Virus record (IMG/VR): IMGVR_UViG_3300030380_001028
Location: 1 to 39,206 of that record
DNA length: 39,206 nucleotides
Origin: a virus
Direction: 5' to 3' (one strand)
The notes under the pieces are model-generated. The model had not been told where the DNA came from, made no database searches, and was given only the letters and a program-made list of their open reading frames with translations. The position numbers and the translations under genes are program-made. The first letter of the stretch is position 1. The number at the start of each line of letters is the position of its first letter. Of the stretch, positions 38,187 through 39,206 are shown one piece after another.

Positions 38187-39206
38187 TAGCTTGGAATCCT
38201 GTTCTCTGTTTAGCAGGGTTGTAATCCCATATGCTGCTTCTTGGTCTAGTCATTATACCATATCTTAATGCATCATACAAGTGGTCTTCTGCTTTGGTGT
38301 CTACATCTTCTGGATTCTTTTTGTCCAGTGGGATGCTTGGTATTTGTGCAATAGTGTTTACACAGTTATTCATAAATACTAACATAGGCTTTTCAGTAAA
38401 ATCATCTACCTTTAAACGTCTATGTATTTCGTTTTTACCTGCGATACGTGAACCTCTTGAGCGATCAGAAGGACGCCATCGACACCCTTTCATATTCATC
38501 TGCTCTGCTAATGATGGTCCAGTATCGCCTCGGTTGTGCCACAAAGAACTATCAAGCACACCGTATCTCATTCCACCGTCTTTAGCTTCTGCCTCTAGTA
38601 TCATATCAGCTAAGTCTGTAGCTGTAACCTTAGAGACATACATTTCTCTGTATACTATAAGCTGCTCATCAGGAGCCACAGTAAACCAAAGAACTCCAGT
38701 ATAACTACCATACCCATAATCGCAAGCACGAAACCTCGCCCACGATTGAGGAATTTCAAAGTGTTCGATAACGTGTTTTGCTCTGTCGAACTCTGGGAAT
38801 GCTGCTCCTTCGTTGATGTCCCAGTTACCTTCGAGGAGTTGCTTCCTCTGATGCTCTGGTAGTGATAAGAGCATGGCTTCATAGTCACCCTCTTCGGCAA
38901 GGTATGGATTATCGAAGAGTGACGCAGGAATAAACCTACGCTTAAATAAAGGCTGGCCTTCCTTGCTATGTCCTTTAGGGTATGTAATTGTTTTACTTGA
39001 TTCAATATCTGTAGCCCAGAACTCTTTACCTGCAGGGGCAGGATCTATAAACATCTTTTTTACCCAAGCATGTCCAGCGCCACCTGGGTTTGTTGTAGCC
39101 CTCATGTATAGCCCTAGTTGTTTACCGTAAGCGCTACGAAGACGTGACCTCATATAATCCCAAGCGTAAGGTGTAGGCCATTGAGTAAGTTCGTCAAATC
39201 CAATCC
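38164..39206 (-). CDS. terL: terminase large subunit, C-terminal part (N-terminus beyond window)
   Basis: The frame is open to the right edge; ATG at 39153 is internal. The first visible residues, IGFDELTQWP, are the Walker B motif (acidic D-E pair). TTNPGGAGHAW is the ATPase coupling segment. The nuclease domain follows with three acids placed as in RNase H-like terminases: D145 in RACDYG, D201 in GVLDSSLW and D294 in DHLYDALRYG (numbers from the internal ATG). The enzyme drives DNA into the capsid and cuts the concatemer. The Walker A part is outside the window, and the small terminase subunit may also lie there. Confidence 0.93.
   Translation of the reverse strand, partial: IGFDELTQWPTPYAWDYMRSRLRSAYGKQLGLYMRATTNPGGAGHAWVKKMFIDPAPAGKEFWATDIESSKTITYPKGHSKEGQPLFKRRFIPASLFDNPYLAEEGDYEAMLLSLPEHQRKQLLEGNWDINEGAAFPEFDRAKHVIEHFEIPQSWARFRACDYGYGSYTGVLWFTVAPDEQLIVYREMYVSKVTATDLADMILEAEAKDGGMRYGVLDSSLWHNRGDTGPSLAEQMNMKGCRWRPSDRSRGSRIAGKNEIHRRLKVDDFTEKPMLVFMNNCVNTIAQIPSIPLDKKNPEDVDTKAEDHLYDALRYGIMTRPRSSIWDYNPAKQRTGFQASDATFGY

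Noticed and set aside
38655-39005. 116-codon - strand frame within terminase
   Set aside because: Out-of-frame shadow of terL, whose motifs are clear in the other frame.

Overview
The window is most likely part of the genome of a tailed double-stranded DNA phage, and the gene content points to a marine podovirus. The evidence is tight gene packing with ATGA or TAATG junctions throughout, a terminase, portal, scaffold and capsid series, a T7-like order of tail and internal virion genes, and a set of replication and nucleotide genes. The T7-like pieces are endonuclease I, a gp11-like adaptor followed by a gp12-like nozzle, and large helix-rich proteins at the end of the late operon. A B12-dependent ribonucleotide reductase (NrdJ) in a genome of about this size recalls the cobavirus-type podoviruses of marine Rhodobacteraceae. 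That affiliation is inference from gene content only. No ribosomal RNA, tRNA, integrase, CRISPR array, insertion sequence or reverse transcriptase was recognised.

Layout: two convergent transcription units meet at a hairpin near 5183-5201. The left unit (1-5179, + strand) is an early or replication operon of thirteen genes that almost all overlap or abut. They are the end of a PD-(D/E)XK-type exonuclease with a cysteine cluster, endonuclease I, an unknown protein, a DUF3310 protein, a small protein, a MazG-like pyrophosphohydrolase, two small membrane proteins, NrdJ, another small membrane protein, a small secreted-like protein, a zinc-finger plus T5orf172 (GIY-YIG-like) protein and a zinc-ribbon protein. 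Together they would break down host DNA, resolve branched DNA and supply dNTPs.

The right unit (5209-39206, - strand, read right to left) is the late operon. It begins with terminase large subunit (cut by the window edge), then a zinc-ribbon microprotein missed by length-limited gene calling, a small secreted-like protein, portal, two linking proteins, scaffold and major capsid. About 8 kb (23249-31216) then holds seventeen short genes that look like exchangeable tail-fibre cassettes, including a C1q-like jelly roll and two fibre-assembly-like proteins. Next come adaptor (gp11-like), a 1324-residue nozzle-like protein carrying two copper-site-like cupredoxin domains and several repeat families, an S74 self-cleaving fibre, a glycine-rich adhesin-like protein, holin-like proteins, a hendecad-repeat rod protein, a LysM-lysozyme protein and large internal-virion-type proteins.

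Most noteworthy: tandem cupredoxin domains with complete His-Cys-His-Met sets in a tail protein; a fibre-cassette array whose conserved C-terminal codons carry the ribosome binding site of the next cassette; a perfect 11-residue repeat rod; and a likely lysis pair of virion lysozyme and three-segment holin. Only the sequence was read. Family assignments rest on recognised motifs, not on database searches.
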